Source of the DNA: Phyllobacterium sophorae
GTDB lineage: Bacteria; Pseudomonadota; Alphaproteobacteria; Rhizobiales; Rhizobiaceae
DNA: 64,000 nucleotides
Direction of reading: 5' to 3'
Assembly: GCF_003010965.1 (NCBI RefSeq)
Contig: NZ_PGGM01000015.1
Coordinates: 62,001-126,000, forward strand
Shown piece by piece: positions 1 to 8,851 of this stretch. The notes under the pieces were generated by a model. It was given only the letters and a program-made list of their open reading frames with translations. It did not search any database and was not told the origin of the DNA. Both the position numbers and the translations under genes were made by a program. Numbering within the stretch: position 1 is the first letter of the stretch; each line of letters starts with the position of its first letter.

Positions 1-1938
1 CTGCTCGACGCCCATGGCGTAGCTTGGACCGATGTCGCAAATATCGTCCATGCCACGACGCTGGTGACAAATGCAATCATTGAGCGGAAGGGCACGAAGG
101 TCGGCCTGATCACGACACGGGGTTTTCGGGACGTGCTGGAGATCGGGAACGAAACCCGCTACGAACTTTATGATCTGTCATTCGAGAAGCCCGCTCCTTT
201 GGTCGCGCGGCAACTGCGTCTGGAAGTCAGCGAGCGGATAGGCGTCGATGGCGGAGTGATCACGCCTCTGGACGAAAGCGACGTTGCGGCAGCCGCCGGA
301 GTGCTCCGCGGGCATAGCGTCGAAGCGGTTGCGGTGTGCCTGCTGCATGGGTATCGCAATCCCTCGCACGAACAGCAGATCGCAGCGCAGCTCCGCAATC
401 TCCTTCCGGGCGTTCCGGTCACGCTGTCGAGCGAAATTGCTCCCGTCATCCGAGAATATGAACGATCGAACACCGCCAGCGCCAATGCTTATGTTCAACC
501 TATTGTCGATCAATATCTGACGGAACTCGAGGCTGGGCTTTTCCGCCGTGGTTTCGATGGAGCTGTTCATCTGATGCTTTCCGCCGGCGGGCTGACGTCG
601 CTTGACACGGCGAAGAAGCAGCCGATCCATCTGATCGAATCCGGGCCGGCAGCGGGAGCAATCGCCGCCGGATACTTCAGCCGGCTGGTCGACGCCCCGA
701 ACCTCATTTCCTTCGATATGGGAGGCACCACTGCGAAGATGTGCCTTCTGCGTAACGGCACACCCGAGCGCTCTACGGAGTTTGAAGCTGCGCGGGTGCA
801 AAGATTCAAAAAGGGGTCCGGGTTGCCGCTCAAAGTTCCGGTGATCGACTTGATCGAGATCGGTGCGGGCGGCGGATCCATCGCCAGGGTCGATGCGATG
901 GGGCTGCTCAAGGTCGGACCCGAAAGCGCAAGCTCCTCACCGGGGCCTGTCTGCTACAACCGGGGCGGCGGCGAGCCAACCGTAACCGACGCCGACTTGA
1001 TGCTGGGCTATCTCTCGCCCGATTACTTCCTTGGCGGGGAACTGCAGCTCGACATAGCAGCCGTGCGCAACGCGGTAAAAGAGAAAATCGCTGAACCGCT
1101 CGGAATGGACATCACTGGCGCTGCCGCTGGCATTCATGAGATTGTCAATGAAACGATGGCGTCAGCAACACGCATGTATCTGACGGAGAAGGGCGAAGAT
1201 CCGAGCGATTATACGCTGCTCGCTTTCGGCGGTGCCGGTCCGGTGCATGCCTACGGACTGGCGAAATCGCTGGGCATCTCGAAAATCATCGTCCCGCCGG
1301 GCGCCGGTGTCATGTCCGCATTGGGATTGCTGACCGCTGCACCAGCTTGCGATCTCGCACGTGGTTATATCGGTCAATTATCTGCTGTTGACTGGAAGAC
1401 CGTCAACGACCTGTTCGCGGATATGGAGCGCGAGGCGCAGGTGCTGCTCAGCGAGTTGGGCGTTGCCTGGGAAGACGTGGTCCAGGTCCGCTCCGCCGAT
1501 ATGCGCTTCATCGGACAAGGTTTCGAGATATCGTCTCCGTTGCCTGCTGAGGAGTTGGGCGAGCACCAGATTGCTCGGATCCAAGACGACTTCATCGACG
1601 CCTACGAGGCGCGGTTCGGGCGACGTGTAGACGGCGTCGGCATAGAAGCGTTGACCTGGCGCCTGCATGTGTGCATCCCGCAGCGAGAAGAAAATCTGGC
1701 ATTTGCAACGTCGGGCAAGGCCGGCGAGGCGCTTAAAGGACATCGCCAGGCCCTCTTCGAAGGGTCCGGCTTTGTCGATTGCGCCGTGTATGAGCGCTCA
1801 AGATTGACGGCAGGCAGCAAGATCGCTGGTCCGGCGATCATCGAAGAGCGTGAGTCGACGACAATCGTCGGCCCTGACGCCGTTGTCGACGTTGACACGC
1901 ACTTCAATCTCTCAATGAACATTTCAAAAGCTGTATAA
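1..1938 (+). CDS. hyuA: Hydantoinase A / 5-oxoprolinase family protein, 5' end outside window
   Basis: The reading frame is open from base 1, so the true start lies upstream. Residues before the first in-window GTG at 64 continue the family pattern (HATTLVTNAIIERKG). Members of the HyuA/OplaH family catalyse ATP-dependent opening of cyclic amides such as N-methylhydantoin or 5-oxoproline, usually with a HyuB partner. Visible marks are the N-terminal TNAIIERKG motif, the nucleotide-binding SFDMGGTTAK motif near the middle, the GAGGGSIA segment, and the late FGGAGPVHA motif. The C-terminal part fits the usual HyuA length of about 680 residues. No hyuB lies downstream; the next gene is a broken oxidase. 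The substrate cannot be read from sequence. Confidence 0.88.
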   Translation: MLDAHGVAWTDVANIVHATTLVTNAIIERKGTKVGLITTRGFRDVLEIGNETRYELYDLSFEKPAPLVARQLRLEVSERIGVDGGVITPLDESDVAAAAGVLRGHSVEAVAVCLLHGYRNPSHEQQIAAQLRNLLPGVPVTLSSEIAPVIREYERSNTASANAYVQPIVDQYLTELEAGLFRRGFDGAVHLMLSAGGLTSLDTAKKQPIHLIESGPAAGAIAAGYFSRLVDAPNLISFDMGGTTAKMCLLRNGTPERSTEFEAARVQRFKKGSGLPLKVPVIDLIEIGAGGGSIARVDAMGLLKVGPESASSSPGPVCYNRGGGEPTVTDADLMLGYLSPDYFLGGELQLDIAAVRNAVKEKIAEPLGMDITGAAAGIHEIVNETMASATRMYLTEKGEDPSDYTLLAFGGAGPVHAYGLAKSLGISKIIVPPGAGVMSALGLLTAAPACDLARGYIGQLSAVDWKTVNDLFADMEREAQVLLSELGVAWEDVVQVRSADMRFIGQGFEISSPLPAEELGEHQIARIQDDFIDAYEARFGRRVDGVGIEALTWRLHVCIPQREENLAFATSGKAGEALKGHRQALFEGSGFVDCAVYERSRLTAGSKIAGPAIIEERESTTIVGPDAVVDVDTHFNLSMNISKAV

Positions 1939-1950
1939 GTGGAGGCGAGC

Positions 1951-2313
1951 TTGAGTCAGATGAAGGTTGCGGTTCTCAGACTGGGAGCCATGGGCAGTGC
2001 CGCTGCGGCGGTTTTGGCGCGGCGCGGCTGCAAAATGATTGGCTTTGAGCAATACTTGCACGCACATAACCAGGGCTCGATCCACGGGGACACCCGTGCC
2101 AACCGCAAGGCGAATGTCCGCGACGAGCAATACGCTCCGCTCGTACTTGAGTCTTATGAGCTTTGGCGACGGCGGGAGCAGGACACGGGCGCCGAGCTTC
2201 TGCGTGAAATCGGCGGACTGGTTGTCGCCCCTTCCGGAGGACTCACGTTAACACGATCAGTTGCTACGCGACCCAACATGAAACTCTGCATGCGGTCTTT
2301 TCCGCAATCTTGA
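1951..2313 (+). pseudogene. Truncated FAD-dependent sarcosine / N-methyl amino acid oxidase remnant
   Basis: Only the N-terminal 120 or so residues of a sarcosine or N-methyltryptophan oxidase-like flavoprotein remain. The dinucleotide-binding region reads VAVLRLGAMGSAAAAVLARRG, so the first glycine of the usual GxGxxG is an arginine. The second landmark GSIHGDTRANRKA matches the GSxHGDTR motif where FAD is bound in this family. A full member is about 380 residues; here the frame ends at 2313 and no continuation is recognisable in any frame. A TTG start at 1951 is favoured because GGAGG lies at 1941-1945. It starts 12 bases after the hyuA stop, so it was probably the next gene of that operon. 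Confidence 0.7.
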
Positions 2314-2479
2314 GGCTGGGTCAGCCATCTGGCGAGGTCTCCCACGGAGAGCGCCGCGGGAGAGGCCAACTCACCGCGGTCATTGGTCAGTATTGAGTGC
2401 CACCCAGCACGAAGCTGCGCTATTTGGGCAAGAGAGAGCAGTTGTGCTGTAGTACAGCTTTTGTCGGCCAAGTTCGACC

Positions 2480-3934
2480 TCACCACTCCACTGAAACATA
2501 CTGTGTTTCAAGGAATTCCATCATTCCCACATGGGCGCCTTCACGCCCGATGCCACTTTGCTTCATACCGCCAAAAGGAGCAGCCGGATCCGATACTAGC
2601 CCGCGATTGAGACCGATCATACCAAAGTCAAGCTGCTCGGACAGAGCCAGCCCCCGGCGCATGTTTCTGGTGTAGATGTAAGCGATCAGGCCGTACTCAG
2701 TGTCATTACAACGACGTACCAGATCGTCCTCGCTCGAAAATCGAGTGAGAGCCGCGACGGGCCCAAAAATTTCCTCTCTGAAGCACTGCGCATCATCTGA
2801 GACATCGACGAGAACAGTCGGCGTATAAAAGAGGCCTTCCCCGTCAATAATTTTGCCCCCGCACAAGACTTTGGCACCCCGGGAGAGCGCATCGTCGACG
2901 AGCCCAACAACTTTGTTTCGCGTGTGAGCATTGACAAGCGCTCCGACCTCGACGCCTTCGTGCAGGCCGTTTCCAACCTTCAGTGCCGCCATTCGGGTTG
3001 CGAGTTTTCCTGCGAACTCATCGTAGAGGCTGTCATGGATGTAGAAGCGATTGGCGGCGGTGCACGCCTCTCCGAGATTGCGCATCTTGGCCACCAAAGC
3101 ACCCTCTACAGCTGCATCGACATCGGCATCGGATAGAACCACGAACGGTGCATTTCCGCCGAGCTCCATTGCCGGAGTGATCACGTTATCTGCGGCAGAA
3201 TGCAGGAGCTTGCGCCCAACCTCGGTCGAACCAGTGAAGGAGACGACGCGAACGCGAGGGTCATGGAGTAACGTATCAACAAGCGGTCCGGCCTGCCTGG
3301 ACGGCAGGACGTTCACAACACCGGCCGGAACCCCTGCCGCCTCGAGAAGTGGCATCAACGCGAGCATGGTCAACGGCGTCTCGGATGCCGGCTTGATCAC
3401 TACAGGACAACCCGCTGCCAGCGCCGGTGCAATCTTTCGCGTTCCCATGGCTGCCGGGTAGTTCCAAGGCGTGACCAGCACGGCAATACCCGCGGGTTTG
3501 TGGTGAACCAACATACGGGCACCGCTGGATGGGGCTTTGGATACCTCACCAATGTTGCGGACAGCTTCTTCAGCGTTCCATCTGAAGAATTCAGCAGCAT
3601 AGGCGACTTCCGCCCGGGAGTCCGGCAGGGCCTTTCCATTTTCAATTGTAATCAGACGAGCCAGTTGCTCTTTGTACTGTATTATCAGCTCAAATGCTTT
3701 CCGCAGGATCTCAGCACGCTCTCTCGGTTGGCGCTGAGACCAGCCAGCGAATGCGGCCTGCGCCGCGTCCAAGGCAGCCAAACCGTCTTGCGGAGTTGCG
3801 CTGGCAACGCTCGCGATGACCTGAGATGTCGCCGGATTGGTGACTTCGAAGGTCAATCGATCTGATGAGTCTTTCCACTCGCCGCCAATATAAAGCCGTG
3901 TCTTGAGATCAAAATCAGGAAGGTCATTCGTCAT
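2480..3934 (-). CDS. NAD(P)-dependent aldehyde dehydrogenase, succinate-semialdehyde dehydrogenase-like
   Basis: This is a complete aldehyde dehydrogenase of 484 residues, close to the length of GabD. Landmarks in order are TPWNYP, FTGSTEVG, the glutamate motif MELGGNAP (Glu about 257) and the catalytic cysteine in GEACTAANR (Cys about 291). The ATG at 3934 is preferred to the TTG at 3964, which overlaps the previous stop and lacks a ribosome site. It is the last gene of a run with an iron alcohol dehydrogenase and an Ldh-type dehydrogenase, so an aldehyde made by the neighbour is a reasonable substrate. Succinate semialdehyde is the family default. Phosphonoacetaldehyde is an alternative suggested only by the surrounding phosphonate genes. 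Confidence 0.88.
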   Translation of the reverse strand: MTNDLPDFDLKTRLYIGGEWKDSSDRLTFEVTNPATSQVIASVASATPQDGLAALDAAQAAFAGWSQRQPRERAEILRKAFELIIQYKEQLARLITIENGKALPDSRAEVAYAAEFFRWNAEEAVRNIGEVSKAPSSGARMLVHHKPAGIAVLVTPWNYPAAMGTRKIAPALAAGCPVVIKPASETPLTMLALMPLLEAAGVPAGVVNVLPSRQAGPLVDTLLHDPRVRVVSFTGSTEVGRKLLHSAADNVITPAMELGGNAPFVVLSDADVDAAVEGALVAKMRNLGEACTAANRFYIHDSLYDEFAGKLATRMAALKVGNGLHEGVEVGALVNAHTRNKVVGLVDDALSRGAKVLCGGKIIDGEGLFYTPTVLVDVSDDAQCFREEIFGPVAALTRFSSEDDLVRRCNDTEYGLIAYIYTRNMRRGLALSEQLDFGMIGLNRGLVSDPAAPFGGMKQSGIGREGAHVGMMEFLETQYVSVEW

Positions 3935-3960
3935 TGGAGATTCGCTTTCGACTGGAACGT

Positions 3961-5190
3961 TCAAGAAACACGAAGGGGAAGCCGGTCGCCTGCAAATGCC
4001 GCTGAGGCAATTTGAAAGAGGCTGTCGACGTCCAGGGCACGGGGATTATTCTTTACAAGTCGTGTGGCCGTGGCGGCTTGTTCGGCCGTCCACTGCAGCT
4101 TTGAATTCGGCAGGCCCAACTCAGCCAATGACCGTGGTATGCCGATTGCGGTAAAAAGGGACTGAACCGCCTCGATAGCAAGGGACGCCAGTTCTGCGAC
4201 GGGCATTCCTGCCTTGCCAGCACCAAGCGCCCTTGCAATCTGCGCCATCTCTTCCTCACATGCCGGCCGATTGAACTCCATCACGTAAGGCATCAAAGTA
4301 GCCACCCCGACGCCGTGAGGCGTGTGGGTTAATGCGCCGACCGGATATTGAAGTGCGTGAGCTGCCGCCGTTCCCGCAGTGCCGAATGCGAGGCCCGCCA
4401 ACAACGAACCGAGCATCAGTTGCGATCGGGCCTCTTTGTCCTGACCATCGCGAACCGCGGTATCGAGATTGGGTCCGATACAGGAGATCGCTCGCAAGGC
4501 GAATTGATCGCTTAGCGTGTTTTTCCCGACGAAAACATGCGCATGGGCCAGGTCGGTGTCTGGCGATCGACGCCCTGCGGTAAAGGCCTCTATCGCATGT
4601 GTGAGCGCATCTGCACCAACCATTGCGGTCAGTTCTGAGGGGCAGCTGTAGGTCAGTTCAGGATCGCAAATCGCAGTGTGTGCAATCAAATGCGGACTCG
4701 AGATCCCGACTTTCAGCGTGCGCTCGGCGTCACTGATAACGGCCACGGGCGTGACCTCCGATCCGGTTCCGGCCGTCGTTGGTATAGCGATGAGCGGCAA
4801 GACGGGACCAGGGACCTGAAACTCCCCGTAGAAGGAACTAAGTTCCCGCCGATGGCTTAGCAACAGGGCGCAAACCTTAGCCAAATCAATACAACTTCCG
4901 CCGCCAAAGCCGATAACAAGATCGGGGTTGAACAGCTTGGCGTGTTCAACGCACCGATCGATGCACTCGCGCGGCACGTCCGGCTGGGTGTCATCAAAGG
5001 TTGCGCTGGTAACGCCAGCGGCTTCAAGGTTCTGTCGAAGTTCGTGGATCTCAGGTGAACCGCCAAGTCGTTTGTCGGTGCAGATAAATGCTCGGCGTCC
5101 CAGCGCGCGTGCGGCGCGCCCGACCACTTTGCGCTGACCGGCGCCAAAGATGATCTCCCTGGGCGCCCTGACTAGACCGAATGACATCAT
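3961..5190 (-). CDS. Iron-containing (group III) alcohol dehydrogenase
   Basis: The protein of about 409 residues is a group III metal-dependent alcohol dehydrogenase. It shows the nucleotide-binding GFGGGSCIDLAK segment, TTAGTGSEVTP, and the metal-site region GADALTHAIEAF followed by HALQYPVGALTHTPHGVGVA, which supply the Asp and His ligands. The ATG at 5190 overlaps the stop of the upstream gene as ATGA. A second ATG at 5187 is better spaced from the AGGGAGG at 5194-5200, so either may be used. It lies between an Ldh-type dehydrogenase and an aldehyde dehydrogenase. This family includes phosphonoacetaldehyde reductases of phosphonate pathways, but nothing in the sequence alone proves that substrate. 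Confidence 0.88.
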   Translation of the reverse strand: MMSFGLVRAPREIIFGAGQRKVVGRAARALGRRAFICTDKRLGGSPEIHELRQNLEAAGVTSATFDDTQPDVPRECIDRCVEHAKLFNPDLVIGFGGGSCIDLAKVCALLLSHRRELSSFYGEFQVPGPVLPLIAIPTTAGTGSEVTPVAVISDAERTLKVGISSPHLIAHTAICDPELTYSCPSELTAMVGADALTHAIEAFTAGRRSPDTDLAHAHVFVGKNTLSDQFALRAISCIGPNLDTAVRDGQDKEARSQLMLGSLLAGLAFGTAGTAAAHALQYPVGALTHTPHGVGVATLMPYVMEFNRPACEEEMAQIARALGAGKAGMPVAELASLAIEAVQSLFTAIGIPRSLAELGLPNSKLQWTAEQAATATRLVKNNPRALDVDSLFQIASAAFAGDRLPLRVS

Positions 5191-6212
5191 AAACCTCCCT
5201 GATGATTTTCCCAATTCGCAAGTGCCTGCAGTTCACGCCACACGTCATCCGGAAGGCAAATTCCGGACTTGAGCCGTTCGGCGCGACACATGCGCGAACG
5301 GTCACCCGGAATTGACACAGAAGAAAAACCCTCAATCGGCGCGCAGTTGCGAATTGCATCCAGATACCGGGACAGTTCATTGTTGCAGCCCGAGTCGGTA
5401 CCGGGGGAAAGGACAATGAAAACATCGCCCTTGTTGCAGACGTTCGTGGAATCGAGGGTTCCTTGCACGCTCTTGCCGAGGGCGCTCCTCGCGAGCGCCG
5501 AGACCAACAGCTCGAACGCCAGGCCAAGCGCATAGCCTTTCGCTCCACCGAAAGGAGCTATTGCTCCGGATTTTGCTGCTTCTGGATCCGTCGTCGGTTC
5601 GCCGTTTCGATCGAGCGCCCATTGATCCGGAATTGCTTCGCCACGGTTTGCGTAATCATGGATCTTCCCCATCGCGACGAGGCTGGTCGCCATGTCCATT
5701 ACAAATGGAAACGGTCTTGCTGGGATGCCGATGGCAATCGGATTCGTTCCGATCATCGCTTCGCGGCCACCCCAGGGATGGACGAGAGCTTCGCTCGTGG
5801 AAAAGCAGAGAGCGATCTGGTCTGCCTCCGCGACGCGTTCCGCGTACCATGCAAGCATCCCCAGGTGGTTGCTGTTGTGGATGGCCGCCACAGCAACACC
5901 GACCTGCCGCGCATGTTCGCAGATTTCATCCAAGGCCTTGAGAGCGATGACAGGGCCAAGACCCATTTGTCCGTCGATCCTTAAAAAGCCCGGCAGGATC
6001 CACTCCGGCGACCCGATGGCTGCTGGATCAGCGACACCATTACGAATCCGCTCCACTATTCTTGGAAGCCGCAGCAACCCGTGGGATGCGAATCCACGAA
6101 GTTCGGCCTCCAGCAGCAAGTCCACCTGCAATTGGGCGTGGGCCTCTGGTGCGCCGTGTAGACGGAGAACCCGCGTCGCCAGATTTCGAGCCTCCTCAGC
6201 GGGCACGATCAT
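5187..6212 (-). CDS. Ldh-family (malate / lactate / sulfolactate-type) NAD(P) dehydrogenase
   Basis: The 341-residue protein belongs to the Ldh_2 family (YlbC, ComC and related enzymes), a fold distinct from classical lactate dehydrogenases. Typical segments are FASHGLLRLPR near the N-terminus, the HNSNHLGMLAWY motif holding the catalytic histidine, GTNPIAIGIP, MDMATS and the late FGGAKGYALGLAFELL. The ATG at 6212 is chosen because GGAAGGAG ends seven bases upstream; the ATG at 6218 is too close to it. The family reduces or oxidises 2-hydroxy acids, including 3-sulfolactate. Because a phosphonopyruvate hydrolase gene lies two genes upstream on the same strand, 3-phosphonolactate is a testable substrate guess. 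Confidence 0.87.
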   Translation of the reverse strand: MIVPAEEARNLATRVLRLHGAPEAHAQLQVDLLLEAELRGFASHGLLRLPRIVERIRNGVADPAAIGSPEWILPGFLRIDGQMGLGPVIALKALDEICEHARQVGVAVAAIHNSNHLGMLAWYAERVAEADQIALCFSTSEALVHPWGGREAMIGTNPIAIGIPARPFPFVMDMATSLVAMGKIHDYANRGEAIPDQWALDRNGEPTTDPEAAKSGAIAPFGGAKGYALGLAFELLVSALARSALGKSVQGTLDSTNVCNKGDVFIVLSPGTDSGCNNELSRYLDAIRNCAPIEGFSSVSIPGDRSRMCRAERLKSGICLPDDVWRELQALANWENHQGGL

Positions 6213-6265
6213 TTCCATTCTCCTTCCAGGTTTGCTGCAGCAGTTGGCCCCGTGGGACACATTCG

Positions 6266-7921
6266 TTAACTGTTGCTGCGCACCGCCTCGCCCTCTTCCG
6301 AACCGATCAAGCGGGACTCCCTCAAAGCGCCTCCGCTTTTCAGGATTGGATAGGCGATCGCTGCGATATGGGCGTTGATGCGTTTGAGGTCGCGCAGCAT
6401 ATCCAAATGCAGCGGACTGGTTTGGACGCTTTGGACCAAGCCGTTACGGAGCCGCGCAATGTGATTTGCCGCCGATTTTTCTTCCAAATGACGAATGCCA
6501 AGCTTGGCCTCCACCAACTGGCGCGCAAGTTGAGCGTCTCCCGATACGAGGATGCTCTGGGCAAGACGCAGATTGCTCAGTGTCGTTCCATAAAGCTCCT
6601 CGATCTCCGACGCGCCCTCTGCGGAGAAGCTCAATTGAGCACGGATTTTCTTCTGAACGAGGTCGCGCAGGTTGCGGTCGACGATGTCGCCGATATGTTC
6701 GAGATTAGTGGCGTAACTGATGATCTCGTCCGAGCGCTCCGCGTCCCTCTCGCTGAGAGCTGTTCGATCGAGTTTGGCAAGATAGAGCTTTACGGCACTG
6801 TTGAGCCGATCGACCTCATCTTCCAAGACAGCAATACCTGAGCAACGGGCCGTGTCGTTGTTCAGCAGCGCGTCGAGGTTTGCCTCGATCATGCCGGCAA
6901 CCCGATCACCGATCCGCAACGTTTCGCGGGCGGCGCCCGCAAGAGCGAGGGCGGGTGAGCCCAAATTGTCTGGATCAAGGTATTGGGGACCGTCGTCCGC
7001 CGTGTCGGCTTCCGGGAGAAGCCGACTAACAAGGTTTGAGAATGGCTTGAGCAGTGGAAGCATGAGGATTGCGAGTGCCACATTGAACAAAACGTGGGCA
7101 TCAACAACCAGCGGAACCCCTCGCAGTCCTGCGTTCGTAAGCATGTCTACGAATGTATCGAGTAACGGCAATACGGCGGCACACCCCACTAGCCTGACCA
7201 GAAGGTTGCCAAGCGGCACTCTCAGCGCCACTGCCCCGTGGTAAAACGTCGCCAGGACAGGCGGAACCGCGCCGCCGAGGTTAGCGCCGAGAACCATCGC
7301 AATCCCGAGTGTCGGCGTCACCGTCCCGCCTGCCGTAAGCGACATGGCCAAAAGCACGACCGCCAAGCTGGACGAAGCCGCCATCGCGAGTACCGCAGCC
7401 ACGACCACCGCCAGGAGGGGCACCGCATCCAATGCCTGCATGAGCGCAATTAGCACCTTCGAATGCTGCATTGGCTCGGTTGCGTGCCCGAGGAGTTGAA
7501 GTGACAAAAGCATGAAGCCGAGCCCTAAGGGAACGCGGGCCAAACTCTTCGCAGGTTTCGAGTGGCTCAGGCTGAAAGCAAGGACGCCGCCGGCAATCAA
7601 CAAGGGTGCCAGAAAATGCAGATCAAGTGCGAGAAGGCGCGTCACGATGCTGGTTCCGACATTGGCGCCCAGCATAACGGCCTGCGCCATCATCGACCCC
7701 ATGTAGCCCATGCCGGCAAACGACGATGCCAAGAGCGCGGTGGCAGTGCTGCTTTGCAGTGCAATCGTTGCAAGCAGACCGATGCCGAACGCTAAAAAGC
7801 GGTTGCGGGTACCTGATCCGATCCACCGTCGCAGCCGTGCTCCGAATGCGCGAAGCATGCCGGTCTTCACCATCCGGAGGCCCCAAAGAAGCAGCGCCAC
7901 AGCACCAATGAGATCAAGCAT
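6266..7921 (-). CDS. Na/Pi cotransporter family protein with C-terminal PhoU-like domain
   Basis: The 551-residue membrane protein has the two inverted repeats of Na/Pi cotransporters, each with a QSS-type core (QSSTATALLA in the first and the equivalent AASSSLAVVLLA in the second) and GANVGTS / GANLGGA motifs. About nine hydrophobic segments fill residues 1-300. Residues from about 330 to the end form a hydrophilic helical PhoU-like domain (IISYATNLEHIGDIVDRN). Relatives include NptA and YjbB, and YjbB exports phosphate. It starts 57 bases after the phosphonopyruvate hydrolase stop on the same strand, with GAGGA before the ATG. A role in moving phosphate released from phosphonates, or a phosphonate itself, is inference. 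Confidence 0.87.
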   Translation of the reverse strand: MLDLIGAVALLLWGLRMVKTGMLRAFGARLRRWIGSGTRNRFLAFGIGLLATIALQSSTATALLASSFAGMGYMGSMMAQAVMLGANVGTSIVTRLLALDLHFLAPLLIAGGVLAFSLSHSKPAKSLARVPLGLGFMLLSLQLLGHATEPMQHSKVLIALMQALDAVPLLAVVVAAVLAMAASSSLAVVLLAMSLTAGGTVTPTLGIAMVLGANLGGAVPPVLATFYHGAVALRVPLGNLLVRLVGCAAVLPLLDTFVDMLTNAGLRGVPLVVDAHVLFNVALAILMLPLLKPFSNLVSRLLPEADTADDGPQYLDPDNLGSPALALAGAARETLRIGDRVAGMIEANLDALLNNDTARCSGIAVLEDEVDRLNSAVKLYLAKLDRTALSERDAERSDEIISYATNLEHIGDIVDRNLRDLVQKKIRAQLSFSAEGASEIEELYGTTLSNLRLAQSILVSGDAQLARQLVEAKLGIRHLEEKSAANHIARLRNGLVQSVQTSPLHLDMLRDLKRINAHIAAIAYPILKSGGALRESRLIGSEEGEAVRSNS

Positions 7922-7978
7922 CTATGCCGTCCTCGCTGCAATCTGATTTAGCCTTGACTGCGCTCGCCCGCATTGAGA

Positions 7979-8851
7979 TCATCTCAGGAACCGCTTTTCG
8001 TCGGCCTTGACCTGGTCCATCTTCTGAAGCCGGAAGATTTCTTCGACGGGCACGATGTCCTTATGGACGTTCTGGACGCCGCCATCGGCGATGATCCGCC
8101 GGAATACATCCTGCATCGCTGTCGTCGCGGCGCGGATACCATAATTGCCATAGATCGTCATCTTGATGTTGCCGAGCGCGCGGATGCGCGTGGCGTCGAG
8201 TTCCGGATAAGCGTTGGGGACGATGACCAGCGGAACGGGCCCTTTCCACGCGCGCGAGAAGCTCTCGATTTCGGCTGGATCCTTCTTCTTGGAGTGGATC
8301 AAGACCATGTCGGCCCCGGCCTCGGCATAGGCCAGGCCGCGCTTCAGCGCCTCGTCTTCGCCGAGGCCCGCAATCAGGGCTTCCGTGCGCGCAATGACGA
8401 GGAAATCCGGATCGCGGCGCGTGGAGACCGCAGCTTCGATCTTGCCCTGGAATTCCTCGATGCGCAGTAATTCCTGCCGGCCATCAGCGGCAAGACTGGT
8501 GACCTTCGGAAAGGTCTTGTCCTCGATGACGACAGCGGCCGTGCCGGCCTTCTCGTATTCCCGGATGGCGTGGATGACGTTCAAGGCATTGCCGTAGCCG
8601 GTATCAATATCGGCGACGATCGGCAGCGAGGACTGAGCGGCGATGGCCCGCAGCATGTCGAGATGCTGCGTCATCGAAATCAGGCTCATGTCGGCAAGAC
8701 CGTAAAGCGCCGAAAGCTCGAAGCCGGAAGCCCAGAGACCGTCGAAACCGGCCTCTTCGGCGAGGATCGCCGACAGGGGACTGTGGGCGGCCATGATGTG
8801 GACGAGGCCGCGTTCGGCCATGCGGTCACGCAGTTGCTTTGCTTTGTTCAT
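7979..8851 (-). CDS. pphA: Phosphonopyruvate hydrolase, copy 1 (PEP mutase / isocitrate lyase superfamily)
   Basis: This 290-residue TIM-barrel enzyme most likely hydrolyses phosphonopyruvate to pyruvate and phosphate. Metal and substrate residues are visible: Asp81 and Asp83 in VADIDTGYGN, Glu110 in VVIEDKTFPKVTSL, and Thr118. PEP mutase has asparagine at that last site, while Variovorax phosphonopyruvate hydrolase has threonine, also numbered 118. The following GRQELLRIEEFQGKI stretch is also hydrolase-like. The ATG overlaps the stop of the aminotransferase gene (ATGA), indicating coupled translation. Copy 2 at 38446-39318 differs at about 13 of 290 residues. Alternatives are PEP mutase or another member of the superfamily, judged less likely. 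Confidence 0.86.
   Translation of the reverse strand: MNKAKQLRDRMAERGLVHIMAAHSPLSAILAEEAGFDGLWASGFELSALYGLADMSLISMTQHLDMLRAIAAQSSLPIVADIDTGYGNALNVIHAIREYEKAGTAAVVIEDKTFPKVTSLAADGRQELLRIEEFQGKIEAAVSTRRDPDFLVIARTEALIAGLGEDEALKRGLAYAEAGADMVLIHSKKKDPAEIESFSRAWKGPVPLVIVPNAYPELDATRIRALGNIKMTIYGNYGIRAATTAMQDVFRRIIADGGVQNVHKDIVPVEEIFRLQKMDQVKADEKRFLR

Noticed and set aside
2314-2479. Possible continuation of the broken oxidase
   Set aside because: None of the three plus-strand frames gave recognisable oxidase segments, so the remnant was ended at 2313.
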